Part shown: positions 41,175 to 50,653 of the stretch, piece after piece
Layout: every line of letters starts with the position of its first letter
Numbering within the stretch: position 1 is the stretch's first letter
NCBI RefSeq assembly: GCF_015062935.1
Contig: NZ_SUTM01000003.1
Coordinates: 100,168 to 164,167 of the forward strand
Length of the DNA: 64,000 nt
From: Methanobrevibacter sp.
Lineage (GTDB): Archaea > Methanobacteriota > Methanobacteria > Methanobacteriales > Methanobacteriaceae
Reading direction: 5' to 3'
Program-made: the position numbers and the translations under genes
The notes under the pieces: generated by a model
Database searches by the model: none
The model's input: the letters and a program-made list of their open reading frames with translations, nothing else
What the model was told of the DNA's origin: nothing

Positions 41175-41181
41175 TATTTAT

Positions 41182-41213
41182 GATTAATCAAATGATTAAT
41201 CTACTTTTTCTTT
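41182..41213 (+). terminator. Terminator, paralogue 1
   Basis: GATTAATC at 41182-41189 and 41194-41201 pair around AAAT, followed by a T-rich tract. The same core recurs after paralogue 2. Confidence 0.7.
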
Positions 41214-41352
41214 TTTATTTTAAATAAATTACAATGTAATTTAAAAATATGAAATTTTTTTAAATAATTTATCAAAATATGTTCTTTTAATTATAAAAAA
41301 ATTGATAAAGTATATAAATTACAAATTTAGAAAAGAAAATAGGAGGGAAATT

Positions 41353-41970
41353 ATGAACAAAAATATTATAATTGCAATTTTAGTTGTCATCATCATAGCT
41401 GCAGTCGCTGCTTTTGTATTTACCCAACCAGCTACAACCGATGGTAAACTAAACACCCAAATCAATTTTTTAAGTGCAGATACCTTAAAAAATGGAGACC
41501 AAATTCAATTTGAACTTAAAGACGCACAGGGAAATGCAGTTACAGGTCAAATCGTTAACATTACTTACAATAACGAAAAATATTCTGTAGTTACTGATAA
41601 TTCAGGTAAAGCATTCCTAACAATTGCCGGTGAAGAACCGGGTAAATATGATGTGACCGTTGATTACAACGGAACCGCTAAATATAACGGATGTACTGCA
41701 AAAACAACAGTTACAGTTGAAGAAGGTACTTCCACCGCTGCAGCAAATTCAACTGCTAATTCCACAGCAAGTACTGCTGCATACAATAATGCTACCTCAA
41801 CCGGATCAGGACAACAACAAGCAACATCATCACAATCCTATTATGATGCTGATTTAAATGTCTACTACGATTCAAACGGTAAAATTATTGGCGGACAAAA
41901 TGATGGTGCTAGCATCTATGAGGTTAGAAACAATCAACCACAAATTGATGAAAACGGTAATTTAGAATAG
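41353..41970 (+). CDS. Membrane-anchored Ig-like surface protein (paralogue 2)
   Basis: This 205-residue tandem paralogue of the preceding gene has an N-terminal hydrophobic segment (MNKNIIIAILVVIIIAAVAAFVFT), one Ig-like domain (FELKDAQGNAVTGQIVNITY, DNSGKAFLTIAGEEPGKYDVTVDYNGTAKYNG), an Ala/Thr/Ser linker, and the shared tail motif YDSNGKIIGGQNDGAS then RNNQPQIDENGNL. The ATG at 41353 has AGGAGG upstream; an earlier in-frame start is rejected. The two genes differ in linker but keep the tail, so the tail is likely functional. Confidence 0.78.
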   Translation: MNKNIIIAILVVIIIAAVAAFVFTQPATTDGKLNTQINFLSADTLKNGDQIQFELKDAQGNAVTGQIVNITYNNEKYSVVTDNSGKAFLTIAGEEPGKYDVTVDYNGTAKYNGCTAKTTVTVEEGTSTAAANSTANSTASTAAYNNATSTGSGQQQATSSQSYYDADLNVYYDSNGKIIGGQNDGASIYEVRNNQPQIDENGNLE

Positions 41971-42010
41971 ATTAATCAGATTACTGATTAATCACCTTTT
42001 TTTCTTTTTT
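41970..42010 (+). terminator. Terminator, paralogue 2
   Basis: A perfect 10-base stem GATTAATCAG/CTGATTAATC with an ATTA loop begins at the stop codon and is followed by CCTTTTTTTCTTTTTT. Confidence 0.75.
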
Positions 42011-42034
42011 AAAATTTCAATTTCATGCAAAATC

Positions 42035-42081
42035 TTTATATATTAACACTTGCATATACAAGAGTATAATTGCATATGCAA
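42035..42081 (+). promoter_or_regulatory. MATE-MarR operon promoter with twin dyads
   Basis: A TATA box TTTATATAT lies at 42035-42043, giving an expected start near 42064. Two palindromes cover that start: CTTGCATATACAAG (42049-42062, one mismatch from perfect) and TTGCATATGCAA (42070-42081, perfect). Their centres are 20 bases apart. They are the natural operator for the MarR-type regulator encoded in this operon, repressing by blocking the start site; binding is inferred. Confidence 0.7.
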
Positions 42082-42095
42082 GAGAGAGGTAAAAT

Positions 42096-43466
42096 ATGGA
42101 GAAAAATGAAAATGTTGAAATGATTACAGGAGACCCTAAAAAGGCAATAAACAAATTATCCGTTCCTATTATAGCCAGTATGTTTTTGATTTTTGCAAAT
42201 AACATCATTGACAGTATTTGGGTAGCTGGACTGGGACCCGAACCGCTGGCGGCACTGGGATATATCACACCACTATTCATGATACTGGTAGGATTTGGAA
42301 ACGGACTTGGAGCAGGGGGTAACTCCCTGATTTCAAGATACATTGGAGCGGAGGATAAGGCCTCAGCAAACAACGCAGCAATACACAACCTGATTTTAAG
42401 CGTTATCGTATCAATATTTATTTCAATAGTATTCATCGCATTTATGAAACCGCTGCTCATAATGATGGGTGCATCATCAGTATTGAGCTATGCAATGGAG
42501 TACGGGTTCATCATATTCGCATGGACATTCGGACTTCTAATGCCGCCAATTGTAGGGGGAGCATTCAGAGCAGAAGGAGACATCAAAAGAGCAACAATAC
42601 CAATAGCGCTGGCCGCAATAATCAATATGATTTTAGATCCGATATTCATATACACATTCAATATGGGGATTGCAGGAGCAGCATGGGCAACCGCTCTTGG
42701 ACCTTTCATAAGCCTGCTTTTAATGTTCTACTGGATTTTTGTCAAAAAGGACACATACCTGTCATATAACTTTAAAGACTTCCATAACGACCTCAAGATG
42801 TATAAGGACATTTTAGTTGTAGGTATTCCTGCAAGCCTGGAACAGTTGGTATTATCTGTATTGACAATATTTGTAAACTATATGCTTACAATCGTGTCAG
42901 GACCTACAGCAGTGGCGGTCTATACTGCAGGATGGAGAATAGTCAATATCGGAATGCTTCCGGCAATAGGAGTTGGAACTGCAGCAATATCCGTTGCAGG
43001 AGTTGCATTCGGAGCCAGAAAATATGAAAACCTAAGAGTTGTTGCAAGATATGCTGTAAAAGTGGCATTGATAGCTTCAATTATAGTCTGTATAATTCTA
43101 AATGTATTTTCAAACCAGATTGCATTCATCTTCTCATATTCAGAAAGCAGCGCTGAGCTGGCACCGCTGATAGCAAGTTTCCTGCAGATAATGTGCCTGT
43201 TCATATTATACGTGCCCTTCGGTGCAAGTGCAGGTAACGTTTTCCAGGGTGTTGGAAAAGGAACAATATCATTTATCCTTACAACATTCAGGGAATTCAT
43301 ATTGGTATTGATATTTGCATATCTTTTAGGATTTACATTCCATATGGGAGAATTCGGTATTTACTGCGGAATGCTTCTAGGAGGAGGAATAGGATCTCTC
43401 ATCTGTTATGCCTGCATTGAGCTTTACATTAACAAACTGATTAGAGGTAATCAAAATGCCGTTTGA
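42096..43466 (+). CDS. MATE family efflux transporter
   Basis: This 456-residue, 12-helix MATE transporter exports drugs or metabolites in exchange for Na+ or H+. Seen: family loops GNGLGAGGNSLISRYIGAEDKASAN near residue 70 and PAIGVGTAAISVAGVAFGARKYE near 290. It heads an operon with a MarR regulator and a nitroreductase; the operator above its start argues for substrate-induced expression. The substrate is unknown. Confidence 0.93.
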   Translation: MEKNENVEMITGDPKKAINKLSVPIIASMFLIFANNIIDSIWVAGLGPEPLAALGYITPLFMILVGFGNGLGAGGNSLISRYIGAEDKASANNAAIHNLILSVIVSIFISIVFIAFMKPLLIMMGASSVLSYAMEYGFIIFAWTFGLLMPPIVGGAFRAEGDIKRATIPIALAAIINMILDPIFIYTFNMGIAGAAWATALGPFISLLLMFYWIFVKKDTYLSYNFKDFHNDLKMYKDILVVGIPASLEQLVLSVLTIFVNYMLTIVSGPTAVAVYTAGWRIVNIGMLPAIGVGTAAISVAGVAFGARKYENLRVVARYAVKVALIASIIVCIILNVFSNQIAFIFSYSESSAELAPLIASFLQIMCLFILYVPFGASAGNVFQGVGKGTISFILTTFREFILVLIFAYLLGFTFHMGEFGIYCGMLLGGGIGSLICYACIELYINKLIRGNQNAV

Positions 43467-43872
43467 TAGCGATATTCCCACAGCACCTCTGGTTTCACTG
43501 TTACACAGAAAACAGACCACATGCATTAACAATGAACTGAAGGATGTTAACCTGAGCTCAGGACTGTATCCATTATTAATCAAAAGCTATAAGAATGAAG
43601 GAATCAGCCAGGAAGAACTGGCTGAGGCTCTGCATGTCAATGAAAGTACAGTTACTAGAAATCTGGAAAAACTAGAAAAGAAAGAACTGATAACAAGAAC
43701 TCCTGAAAAAAGGAAAAAAATCATTAGTGTAACCAATAAAGGCGCTGATATAGCTCAGAATATAATGGACATTGATGAGAAGTGGGACAGCAATATCAAA
43801 AAATCATTAACAGATGAAGAGTTTGAAAATTTCAGGAATATACTGATAAAAATATGTGAGGACTTAAAATGA
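43456..43872 (+). CDS. MarR family transcriptional regulator
   Basis: This 138-residue winged-helix protein of the MarR type has a DNA-recognition helix in SQEELAEALHVNESTVTRNLEKLEKKELITR, then a wing (TPEKRKKIISVTNKG), with dimer helices at both ends. It overlaps the MATE gene by 11 bases and the nitroreductase by 4. It is the likely repressor binding the two palindromes upstream of the operon. Confidence 0.9.
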   Translation: MPFDSDIPTAPLVSLLHRKQTTCINNELKDVNLSSGLYPLLIKSYKNEGISQEELAEALHVNESTVTRNLEKLEKKELITRTPEKRKKIISVTNKGADIAQNIMDIDEKWDSNIKKSLTDEEFENFRNILIKICEDLK

Positions 43873-44402
43873 AGCAAACAATTGAAGACTTGAAAACAAG
43901 AAGAAGTATCAGAAAATTCAAAGACGAACAAATCTCAGATGAAGAATTGAAAACAATATTGGAAGCAGGAACCTATGCACCAACAGGAAGAGGTCTTCAA
44001 TCCCCAAAAATTGTCGTAGTTCAAAACCCGGAAACAATTAAGGAATTTTCAGCCTGGAACAGAAGCTATTTTCCTATGGAAATGCCTGAAGACATGGACC
44101 CTTTTTACGGAGCCCCTACACTGCTGATTGTTTTGGCAGACAGTGAATTGCCAACATGGAAGGAAGACGGTTCCAGTGTACTGGCTGTACTTGTTAATGC
44201 AGCACATGCAATTGGAATCGGGTCATGCTGGATTCACAGGGCATATGATGAATTTTCAAGCGAAAAAGGAAAGGAATTATTGAAGGAATGGGGAATTCCA
44301 GAAACATTTGAAGGAGTGGGACATGTTGTCTTAGGCTATCCTGATATGGAGGCCCCAGAACCTTTACCTAGAAAAGAGGATTATATCCACTATGTGGATT
44401 AA
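43869..44402 (+). CDS. Nitroreductase family protein
   Basis: This 177-residue FMN-dependent nitroreductase-like enzyme has the phosphate-binding RRSIRKFKDEQISDEELKTILEAGTYAPTGRGLQ and later GIGSCWIHRAYDEF and VVLGYPDMEAP. It overlaps the marR gene by 4 bases (ATGA). With a MATE pump and MarR regulator it suggests a small detoxification operon for an aromatic or nitro compound. Confidence 0.92.
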   Translation: MKQTIEDLKTRRSIRKFKDEQISDEELKTILEAGTYAPTGRGLQSPKIVVVQNPETIKEFSAWNRSYFPMEMPEDMDPFYGAPTLLIVLADSELPTWKEDGSSVLAVLVNAAHAIGIGSCWIHRAYDEFSSEKGKELLKEWGIPETFEGVGHVVLGYPDMEAPEPLPRKEDYIHYVD

Positions 44403-44623
44403 ATCTTCACTTTTTTTAAATACAATAACGAATAATAATTTTAACAATAGTTGAATTACACCCAATAATAATCAACCGAACTCTACATTAACATCACACA
44501 TTTGCAAAAACAATCATGATTTAATATGGGGATATATATGCAAAGGTAAAATCAAAAGTAAATTACCGGATTTTAAATGTTAATGTTAAAAAAAAAGAAA
44601 TTAAAAGATGAGTTAAAACCCAT

Positions 44624-46324
44624 CTACATTTTTTCAGGTGCTGAAACACCTAAAATATCTAAAGCGTTTTTAATGGTTATTTTTGCTCTGTCAACCAAAA
44701 TAAGTCTTGTATCTTCGACGTCAGATCCAATGACCTGTTCTGATTTGTAGAATTTGTTGAATGAACCTGCTAAATCTTGACAGTACTGTGTGATATTGTG
44801 AACCCTTTTCTTGTTGGCACAGTCTTCAACAACCTGTGGGAATTTAGCGATTTGTCTGATTAAATCCTGTTCCGCATCATTTGGAACCCAGTCATCAGAA
44901 ACTTCTAAAGAGCTAATATCTTTTCCGGATTTAGCAATGAGCTTGCATGCTCTTGCATGAGCATATTGAATTGATGCACAACCTCTCTCAAAGCTTAAAG
45001 CCTCATCCCATTTGAATGTCAAGTGTTTTTCAGGAGACAGTTTAGCAATGAAGAATCTTACAGCACCTACACCAATTTCCTCAGCCATTGGAGCAATCTC
45101 TTCTTCAGACAATTCAGGGTTTCTTGATTTGATTTCATCATGAGCCCTTGAGACTGCCTCATCAATAAGTTCATCAACAGATACGAATTTTCCTTTTCTT
45201 GTTGACATTGAACCTTCAGGAAGTGTAATGAATTCATAGAATATTACTTCAGGAGCTTCCTGTCTGAATATTTCTTCAAAGATTACCTTGATTTGTTTTG
45301 CAGCCAGCTTATGGTCTGAACCTAAAATATCAAGTACAGTATCACCTAAAGTAGCTTTATATTTGTGATAAGCCAAATCACGGGTGGAATAAAGTGAAGT
45401 ACCGTTTGACCTTCTTAAAACAAACTCTTTTTCAATGTTAAAGTCAGTCAAGTCAATGTAAAGTACATCATTTTCCCTTGTAAATCCTTCTTTTTTGATG
45501 TAATTAACAAGGTCATCGACTTCGCCGTTTCTTACGAATTGGCCTTCCCATACAAAGTCATCATGTACAATGTTCATTCTTAAAAGAGATTCTTTCATTC
45601 CGCTGATACATTTGGATACAACATCTTCAAAGACTTTGTTGAGCTCTTCATCGGAGCCTTCTTCGTATTTTTGGATTAATTCATCAACTTTAGCATTTAA
45701 AGCTTCATCCTCTTCCACAGCCTTGTTTGCATCGAAGTATAATTTTCCGATTTTGTGGTCTATTTTATCTCCTTCATAATCTTCTATTTTCAGGCCGCAT
45801 TCGGTTATTCCGCATACAATAATGGCAATTTGTCTTCCCATATCATTTACATAGTATTGGGTTGTGACATCTCTTCCACCTAATTTTAAGAGTCTTGCAA
45901 GTGAATCTCCAAAAATGGAGTTTCTGATGTGTCCGATGTGCAATGGGCCGTTCGGATTAGCTGAAGTGTGTTCCAATACAATTTTTTCATCGTATGCAGG
46001 AAGCTGGCCGTAGTTTTCATCGACCTTTTCCAATAGCATTTTAGAGAATTTGGAATAGTCTATAAAGAAATTAACATACGGTCCGAAGTTTTGAACTTTT
46101 GTGAAAATTTCAGGCACTTCTATTTTTTCAACTAAATCTTTTGCAACTTCCGGAGGAGAAGTTCTTAATTTTTTTGTAAGGGCAAATGCAATTGTACTTG
46201 CAAGGTCCCCTAATTCAGGATTTGGAGGAAATTCCAATTTAAAATTCCTGTCTATTTCTTCATCATACTGATCTAAAGCTTTATTAATAGCTTCTATAGC
46301 TTGTCTTTCAATTTCAAAATACAT
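44624..46324 (-). CDS. argS: Arginyl-tRNA synthetase
   Basis: This 566-residue class I synthetase has an N-terminal tRNA-recognition domain (about 1-115), HIGH-type motif in SANPNGPLHIGHIRNSIFGD, ATP-site motif in MSTRKGKFVS (KMSKS-like), and an all-helical anticodon-binding C-terminus ending ALDILGVSAPEKM. It charges tRNA-Arg. It is last in the cbiC-hemL-signal peptidase-argS run, 16 bases after the signal peptidase. Confidence 0.97.
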   Translation of the reverse strand: MYFEIERQAIEAINKALDQYDEEIDRNFKLEFPPNPELGDLASTIAFALTKKLRTSPPEVAKDLVEKIEVPEIFTKVQNFGPYVNFFIDYSKFSKMLLEKVDENYGQLPAYDEKIVLEHTSANPNGPLHIGHIRNSIFGDSLARLLKLGGRDVTTQYYVNDMGRQIAIIVCGITECGLKIEDYEGDKIDHKIGKLYFDANKAVEEDEALNAKVDELIQKYEEGSDEELNKVFEDVVSKCISGMKESLLRMNIVHDDFVWEGQFVRNGEVDDLVNYIKKEGFTRENDVLYIDLTDFNIEKEFVLRRSNGTSLYSTRDLAYHKYKATLGDTVLDILGSDHKLAAKQIKVIFEEIFRQEAPEVIFYEFITLPEGSMSTRKGKFVSVDELIDEAVSRAHDEIKSRNPELSEEEIAPMAEEIGVGAVRFFIAKLSPEKHLTFKWDEALSFERGCASIQYAHARACKLIAKSGKDISSLEVSDDWVPNDAEQDLIRQIAKFPQVVEDCANKKRVHNITQYCQDLAGSFNKFYKSEQVIGSDVEDTRLILVDRAKITIKNALDILGVSAPEKM

Positions 46325-46340
46325 TAACTCACCTTAATAA

Positions 46341-46766
46341 TCATAAACCTCTTAACCAGAGGGAAAGATATCCAATTTTTGGAATAACAACCAAATTATC
46401 ACCTAAGGTAACTACCTTTTCTTTAATTTGGTCTGCTTTAACGTAATACGGATCAGGAGAACCATTGTTATCCCCTTTTATTACATACATCGTAGTTCCG
46501 TTAATATCTGTAATATTTATAATTCTGTGAATGACCGGCTGGTCATACCATGCTGCATCATAAACAACGACATCGCCTACCTGAACTGTTTTAGGGTCAA
46601 ATTCATGTATGCCGAGGAAATCCGCTTTTTCAACAAGAACAATATCTCCTCTATAGAATGCAGGTTCCATACTGCCTGATACAACTACATTCAGATGTTG
46701 TGCAGCTATCAAAACTATTACCAGAATAATAATATATGATGCAACTTCCTTTAAGTCTATATCCAT
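46341..46766 (-). CDS. Signal peptidase I (archaeal type)
   Basis: This 141-residue S26B-type signal peptidase has one N-terminal membrane helix (about 8-28), catalytic Ser32 in SGSMEP, then RGDIVLVEKADF. Archaeal enzymes use a histidine in place of the bacterial lysine: here His80 in VIHRII. The conserved acidic region is KGDNNGSPDPY. It cleaves secretory signal peptides, including those of the ALPs. The ATG at 46766 overlaps the hemL stop region; a longer frame is not supported. Confidence 0.93.
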   Translation of the reverse strand: MDIDLKEVASYIIILVIVLIAAQHLNVVVSGSMEPAFYRGDIVLVEKADFLGIHEFDPKTVQVGDVVVYDAAWYDQPVIHRIINITDINGTTMYVIKGDNNGSPDPYYVKADQIKEKVVTLGDNLVVIPKIGYLSLWLRGL

Positions 46767-46770
46767 TGTA

Positions 46771-48045
46771 TTACCTTCTTCGTTTTTTAAATGCCATTTC
46801 CAATGCAATTTCTATTGCATCAGAAGTTTTCTGTAAATCTTCCATACTATGAGCATTTGAAATAAAGTTACATTCAAATTGAGATGGCGGAATAAATACG
46901 CCTTCTTTCAATAATGCCTTGAAGTATCTTAAGAATTGTCTTCTGTCTGATTTTTGAGCATCTGCATAGTTATACACAGGTGCAGGATTGAAATAAATCT
47001 GAAACATTGATGCAAGTCCGACAGGCTGGATGTTATACTCTTCATCCTCAATTATGGATTGGATGTTGCCTCTCAGGTAATTTCCTTTTCTTTCCAATTC
47101 CTTGTAGAATGCATCATCGAGCTGTGCCATTGTGGAAATACCTGCCTGTACAGATACAGGGTTTCCGGAAAATGTACCTGCCTGATAAACAGGTCCCTGC
47201 GGTGCAATCAATTCCATGATTTCCTTTTTACCGCAGAATGCACCCATTGGAAGTCCTCCACCGACAATCTTACCTAATGTGGTTAAATCCGGAGTGACAC
47301 CATAATACTCCTGAGCCCCACCACGTGATGCTCTAAAACCGGTTATGACTTCATCAAATATCAATACAATACCGTTTTCTTCAGTAATTTTTCTTATAAA
47401 CTCTAAAAATCCAGGTTTAGGTTCAATACAACCTACATTACCCATGACCACTTCCATAATAATACAGGCAATGTTTTCACCTTCTTTTTCGATTAATTCT
47501 GTTAGAGCTTCTTCATCATTGAACGGGACGGATAAGGTATTTTTAGTTGTGTCTTCAGGAATACCTGGAGAGTCCGGCAAAGTTGCAGCACCTGAACCGC
47601 CTTTAACCAGTACATAATCATGTGCACCATGATAGGCACCTTCAAATTTGATAATTTTATCTCTTCCTGTGAAACCTCTTGCAAGCCTTATTGCACTCAT
47701 GGTAGCTTCAGTTCCACTGTTACAGAACCTTACCATTTCAGCTGATGGTATTCTATCAATGACCTCTTTTGCAAGGGTAATTTCATTTTCAGTTGGAGTA
47801 CCATAAGCTGTTCCGATAGTAAGCTGATTTGAAACTTCCCTAACAACTTTAGGATTAGCATGGCCTAAAATTAAAGGACCATATGCCAAACAATGGTCAA
47901 TATAGGTTTTTCCATCCTCATCAGTTAGTTTGGAACCTCCTGCACTTTTAACGAAAAACGGATAAGGTTTAAAAGCACGTACAGGAGAGTTTACTCCACC
48001 AGGAAAATAATTTTTAGATTCATTAAACAATTCTTCAGACTTCAT
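46771..48045 (-). CDS. hemL: Glutamate-1-semialdehyde 2,1-aminomutase
   Basis: This 424-residue PLP enzyme makes 5-aminolevulinate, the tetrapyrrole precursor for F430 and cobamides. Seen: [81 protein letters not shown] (PLP lysine) and [15 protein letters not shown]. It lies 9 bases after cbiC, which uses the same pathway. Confidence 0.97.
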   Translation of the reverse strand: MKSEELFNESKNYFPGGVNSPVRAFKPYPFFVKSAGGSKLTDEDGKTYIDHCLAYGPLILGHANPKVVREVSNQLTIGTAYGTPTENEITLAKEVIDRIPSAEMVRFCNSGTEATMSAIRLARGFTGRDKIIKFEGAYHGAHDYVLVKGGSGAATLPDSPGIPEDTTKNTLSVPFNDEEALTELIEKEGENIACIIMEVVMGNVGCIEPKPGFLEFIRKITEENGIVLIFDEVITGFRASRGGAQEYYGVTPDLTTLGKIVGGGLPMGAFCGKKEIMELIAPQGPVYQAGTFSGNPVSVQAGISTMAQLDDAFYKELERKGNYLRGNIQSIIEDEEYNIQPVGLASMFQIYFNPAPVYNYADAQKSDRRQFLRYFKALLKEGVFIPPSQFECNFISNAHSMEDLQKTSDAIEIALEMAFKKRRR

Positions 48046-48054
48046 TTTATCACA

Positions 48055-48684
48055 CTATAAATGTTGAATTAACGAGTTTACACAAGCCACGGCAATAGGT
48101 GTTCCGCCTTTAGGTCCTTCGACAATAATATTTGGAATATTGGAATTTTTTAAAGCTTCTTTTGAATCAGCAGCTCCAACAAAACCAACAGGAACTCCAA
48201 CAATAGCTTTAAGATTCATTTCACCTTTTTCATATAAATCCATAGCTTCAAAAACAGCAGTTGGAGCATTACCTGAAACAACTATTCCTTCAAAACCGTT
48301 CTGTGCAGCATATCTCATGGCCGCAGCGGCTCTGGTAATCTGATGCTCTTTGGCTATTTTAACAACTTCTTCGTTTTTGATATAACATTCAACTTCTCCC
48401 TCATACCTTGTAATACCATATTTAACCATGTTAATGTCAGTTAAAATGGTTTCCTTGTTTTTAAGGGATGCCATAGCTGCATCTACAAAATCAGGACTCA
48501 TACAGACCAATTTTGCATATTCAGGATCTGCAGTTGAATGAACAATCCTTTCAACGATGTCTCTTTCAATAGGTTTTAAGTCTTTGACATCATCCCCAAT
48601 AAGGCCACGGATAATTTCTCTACTTTTATTTGCAATATCCAGACCCTGCTTGGTTGATGCACCCATGAACATTTTGTCTGTCAT
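48055..48684 (-). CDS. cbiC: Cobalt-precorrin-8 methylmutase CbiC
   Basis: This 209-residue methylmutase moves a methyl group from C-11 to C-12 in corrin-ring synthesis. It shows the histidine-bearing VERIVHSTADPEYAKLVCMSP and the PVGFVGAADSKEAL, GPKGGTPIAVACVNSL motifs. It heads the hemL-signal peptidase-argS run. The adjacent upstream sequence is the left limit of the integrated element. Confidence 0.96.
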   Translation of the reverse strand: MTDKMFMGASTKQGLDIANKSREIIRGLIGDDVKDLKPIERDIVERIVHSTADPEYAKLVCMSPDFVDAAMASLKNKETILTDINMVKYGITRYEGEVECYIKNEEVVKIAKEHQITRAAAAMRYAAQNGFEGIVVSGNAPTAVFEAMDLYEKGEMNLKAIVGVPVGFVGAADSKEALKNSNIPNIIVEGPKGGTPIAVACVNSLIQHL

Positions 48685-48739
48685 AAGATAATTTTTAAAT
48701 TATATATATGTTAAATATTTGGTTTAATATCACAAACTT

Positions 48740-48759
48740 ATTACTTATCATATGCTCTC
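48740..48759 (+). repeat. 20-bp integrase-proximal sequence
   Basis: ATTACTTATCATATGCTCTC lies between cbiC and the integrase, just upstream of the integrase promoter. Its exact reverse complement is at 94-113. It may be the attL core of the element, which is not proven because the other end of the element is outside the window. Confidence 0.5.
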
Positions 48760-48798
48760 TCAAAAAATTAAATATAAATTTTGTAAAGAGTGATAAAT

Positions 48799-49908
48799 AT
48801 GAATAACGAGCAACTATTGGAAGAAATACATATTGTAAAGAACCATTCAGATTGCACAAAATTAGTTTATAAACAAGCGGTTGGGAAATATACTGCTTTT
48901 TGTGAAAAATCTATGGAAGAACTGCTAGAAGAAGCAGAAGATGAAGAAGATAAAGGTGTTAGATGGAAAAAAAGAACATTGAAAAGAAGATTATTATCTT
49001 TTAGACAATATTTAATTGACAACTATTCTTTAAACACCGCAAAATCACTTTTTCAACCTATTTTAGTAATTTATAAATATTTTGAAATAGAAGTATTTGA
49101 ATTACCTAAAATTAATAGAAAAAGTGTAAAAGTAGCAAAACCTATTGAATTTAAAGATTTGCCTGATAAAAAAATTATTAGAAATGCTTTAAAAATTGCA
49201 ACTCCAATAATGAGGGCGATAATATTATTTATGGTATCAAGTGGTTGTGCTAGAAGAGAAACATTGAACTTGACAATTGGAGATTATATCGACGCATTAT
49301 CAGAGTATACTACTAAAGATGATATTTATGATATTCTTTCAGAAATCGATAGCTCAAAGGACATCATTCCAACTTTTAATGTATTAAGACAAAAAACAAA
49401 CAAGTATTATACTACTTATTGCAGTCCAGAAGCTGTTCAAGCAATTAATATTTATTTATTAAGCAGAGAAGACAGATTGACCAATGATTCTCCTCTTTTT
49501 AAAATTGAACAAATCTATTTTAATACATCTTTTAAAAAAATCAATGATGAACTAGGATTAGGGAATAGAGGAATCTATGCAAGATTTAGAAGTCATATGC
49601 TCCGTAAATTCCACGCCAGTGCATTATACAATGATGGAATGAGTCTTGATAAAGTCAATGATTTACAAGGCAAAGCCAAAAACAAAACTGATGCTGCATA
49701 CTTCATGACAAATCCTGAAGATCTGAAATATGAATACATCAAACATTTACATGCAGTTACAATAAATAAAGAAGTAGAAAAGTTATCTATCAAATCTCCG
49801 GAGTTCATAACTATGGAACGAGAGAATGAAAAATATAAACAAACCATTGATAAACTTACAAATGATATTGCAAGCATCATGAGCCGTTTAGACGAGGAAG
49901 CTAAATAA
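48799..49908 (+). CDS. Tyrosine-type site-specific integrase
   Basis: This 369-residue integrase has an N-terminal SAM-like arm (about 1-115) and a catalytic domain. It shows the arginine in SGCARRETLNL (Arg152/153), the HxxR box HMLRKFH (His266, Arg269) and the nucleophile Tyr301 in DAAYFM. A C-terminal helical tail follows. It catalyses integration or excision of the element. The ATG at 48799 follows GTGAT; a GTG at 48790 adds three residues. A TATA-like ATTAAATATAAATT lies about 20 bases upstream. Confidence 0.93.
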   Translation: MNNEQLLEEIHIVKNHSDCTKLVYKQAVGKYTAFCEKSMEELLEEAEDEEDKGVRWKKRTLKRRLLSFRQYLIDNYSLNTAKSLFQPILVIYKYFEIEVFELPKINRKSVKVAKPIEFKDLPDKKIIRNALKIATPIMRAIILFMVSSGCARRETLNLTIGDYIDALSEYTTKDDIYDILSEIDSSKDIIPTFNVLRQKTNKYYTTYCSPEAVQAINIYLLSREDRLTNDSPLFKIEQIYFNTSFKKINDELGLGNRGIYARFRSHMLRKFHASALYNDGMSLDKVNDLQGKAKNKTDAAYFMTNPEDLKYEYIKHLHAVTINKEVEKLSIKSPEFITMERENEKYKQTIDKLTNDIASIMSRLDEEAK

Positions 49909-49924
49909 TCAGGTTTAAATTAAA

Positions 49925-49957
49925 AGTGAAATTTTTACATTTCACTATTTTTTTCTT
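49925..49957 (+). terminator. Integrase terminator
   Basis: A perfect 8-base stem AGTGAAAT/ATTTCACT with a TTTTAC loop is followed by ATTTTTTTCTT. Confidence 0.78.
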
Positions 49958-50142
49958 ATTTTTTCAACACCACATTTTCAGTAATTATTGAAATATTCTA
50001 ATTTTGATTTTATACAATGGATACTTTTTCATACAATTTTGTGTTTCACTGTTTACAGAAAATCGCAAAAATACATGCCTTATGGACACAATTTTTTTCA
50101 AAAAAACTGAACAGTTTAACAATAAAAAAAGAAATGGTAATG

Positions 50143-50240
50143 TTTATATACAAAAACTAATAAACTATGATTAGCCATTACTAAGTAAAAGCAATTTTAC
50201 GAAGTGAGAACAATTTTCCACACTCGTACAACTTTTTTTT
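50143..50240 (+). promoter_or_regulatory. Promoter with early hairpin and T-run
   Basis: TTTATATA at 50143-50150 predicts a start near 50172. Inverted repeats between 50185 and 50226 followed by T8 could end a ~70-base RNA or act as an attenuator ahead of the early genes. It reads as a regulatory leader, but no RNA evidence exists. Confidence 0.4.
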
Positions 50241-50405
50241 AGAAAAGGCTGAAACTTAAAACAAGGAGGTAAAACATCAAAAAAAGCAATGAAAAAAATA
50301 AATCATAAAAAAAGGATTATAAAAAAATATTGATTGAATAACGAGCTATTAATATTTTTTAACATAATCCTAATGGGCCAGTAAGAAAAATAAAAATAAT
50401 CGACA

Positions 50406-50424
50406 GAGTCTGCAAACTATGTTA
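50406..50424 (+). repeat. 19-bp direct repeat, copy 1
   Basis: GAGTCTGCAAACTATGTTA, identical to 50851-50869. In both places its ATG could start a 34-codon frame; in this copy no ribosome site is present. Confidence 0.7.
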
Positions 50425-50653
50425 AAAATTAATACTTTTCAAAACTTAACCCAATATCTAGTTTATTTTAAAGAATATATAAAACTTGTCACATTATATA
50501 CCAAGAAACTTATTATACACTAATATTTCGGTAAAGAGTGAAAAATTAATTTTACCAAACTATTTTTATTTTCAAACGATTCCTGGACCCAGTGTTTTTA
50601 GATTGTTGAACATGACTTAAGCCCCTAAGGGCACTACTGGAGAATCAAAAACA

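Larger units (their letters stand above)
49958..50653. other. Long non-coding regulatory region of the element
   Basis: About 700 bases carry no convincing gene. They hold a TATA box at 50143-50150, a dyad GTAAAA/TTTTAC (50185-50200), a looser inverted pair to about 50226 followed by eight Ts (50233-50240), and a strong AAGGAGGT (50263-50270) not followed by a start codon at normal spacing. There is also one copy of a 19-bp repeat (50406-50424), a second AT-rich promoter-like cluster near 50474-50502, and a GCCC/GGGC hairpin near 50623. This could contain an origin, a switch region or small RNA; unproven. Confidence 0.5.

Noticed and set aside
50289..50333. Lysine-rich short frame after the AAGGAGGT
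   Set aside because: Only 14 codons, with spacing from the ribosome site too long; probably chance in A-rich DNA.
50419..50523. 34-codon frame starting in the first copy of the 19-bp repeat
   Set aside because: No ribosome site, AT-driven composition and no relation to the second frame; not annotated as a gene.
50623..50646. GCCC/GGGC hairpin with outer CCAGTG/CACT-CTGG pairing as a structured RNA
   Set aside because: Short and not matched to any known RNA family by eye; kept only as part of the described non-coding region.
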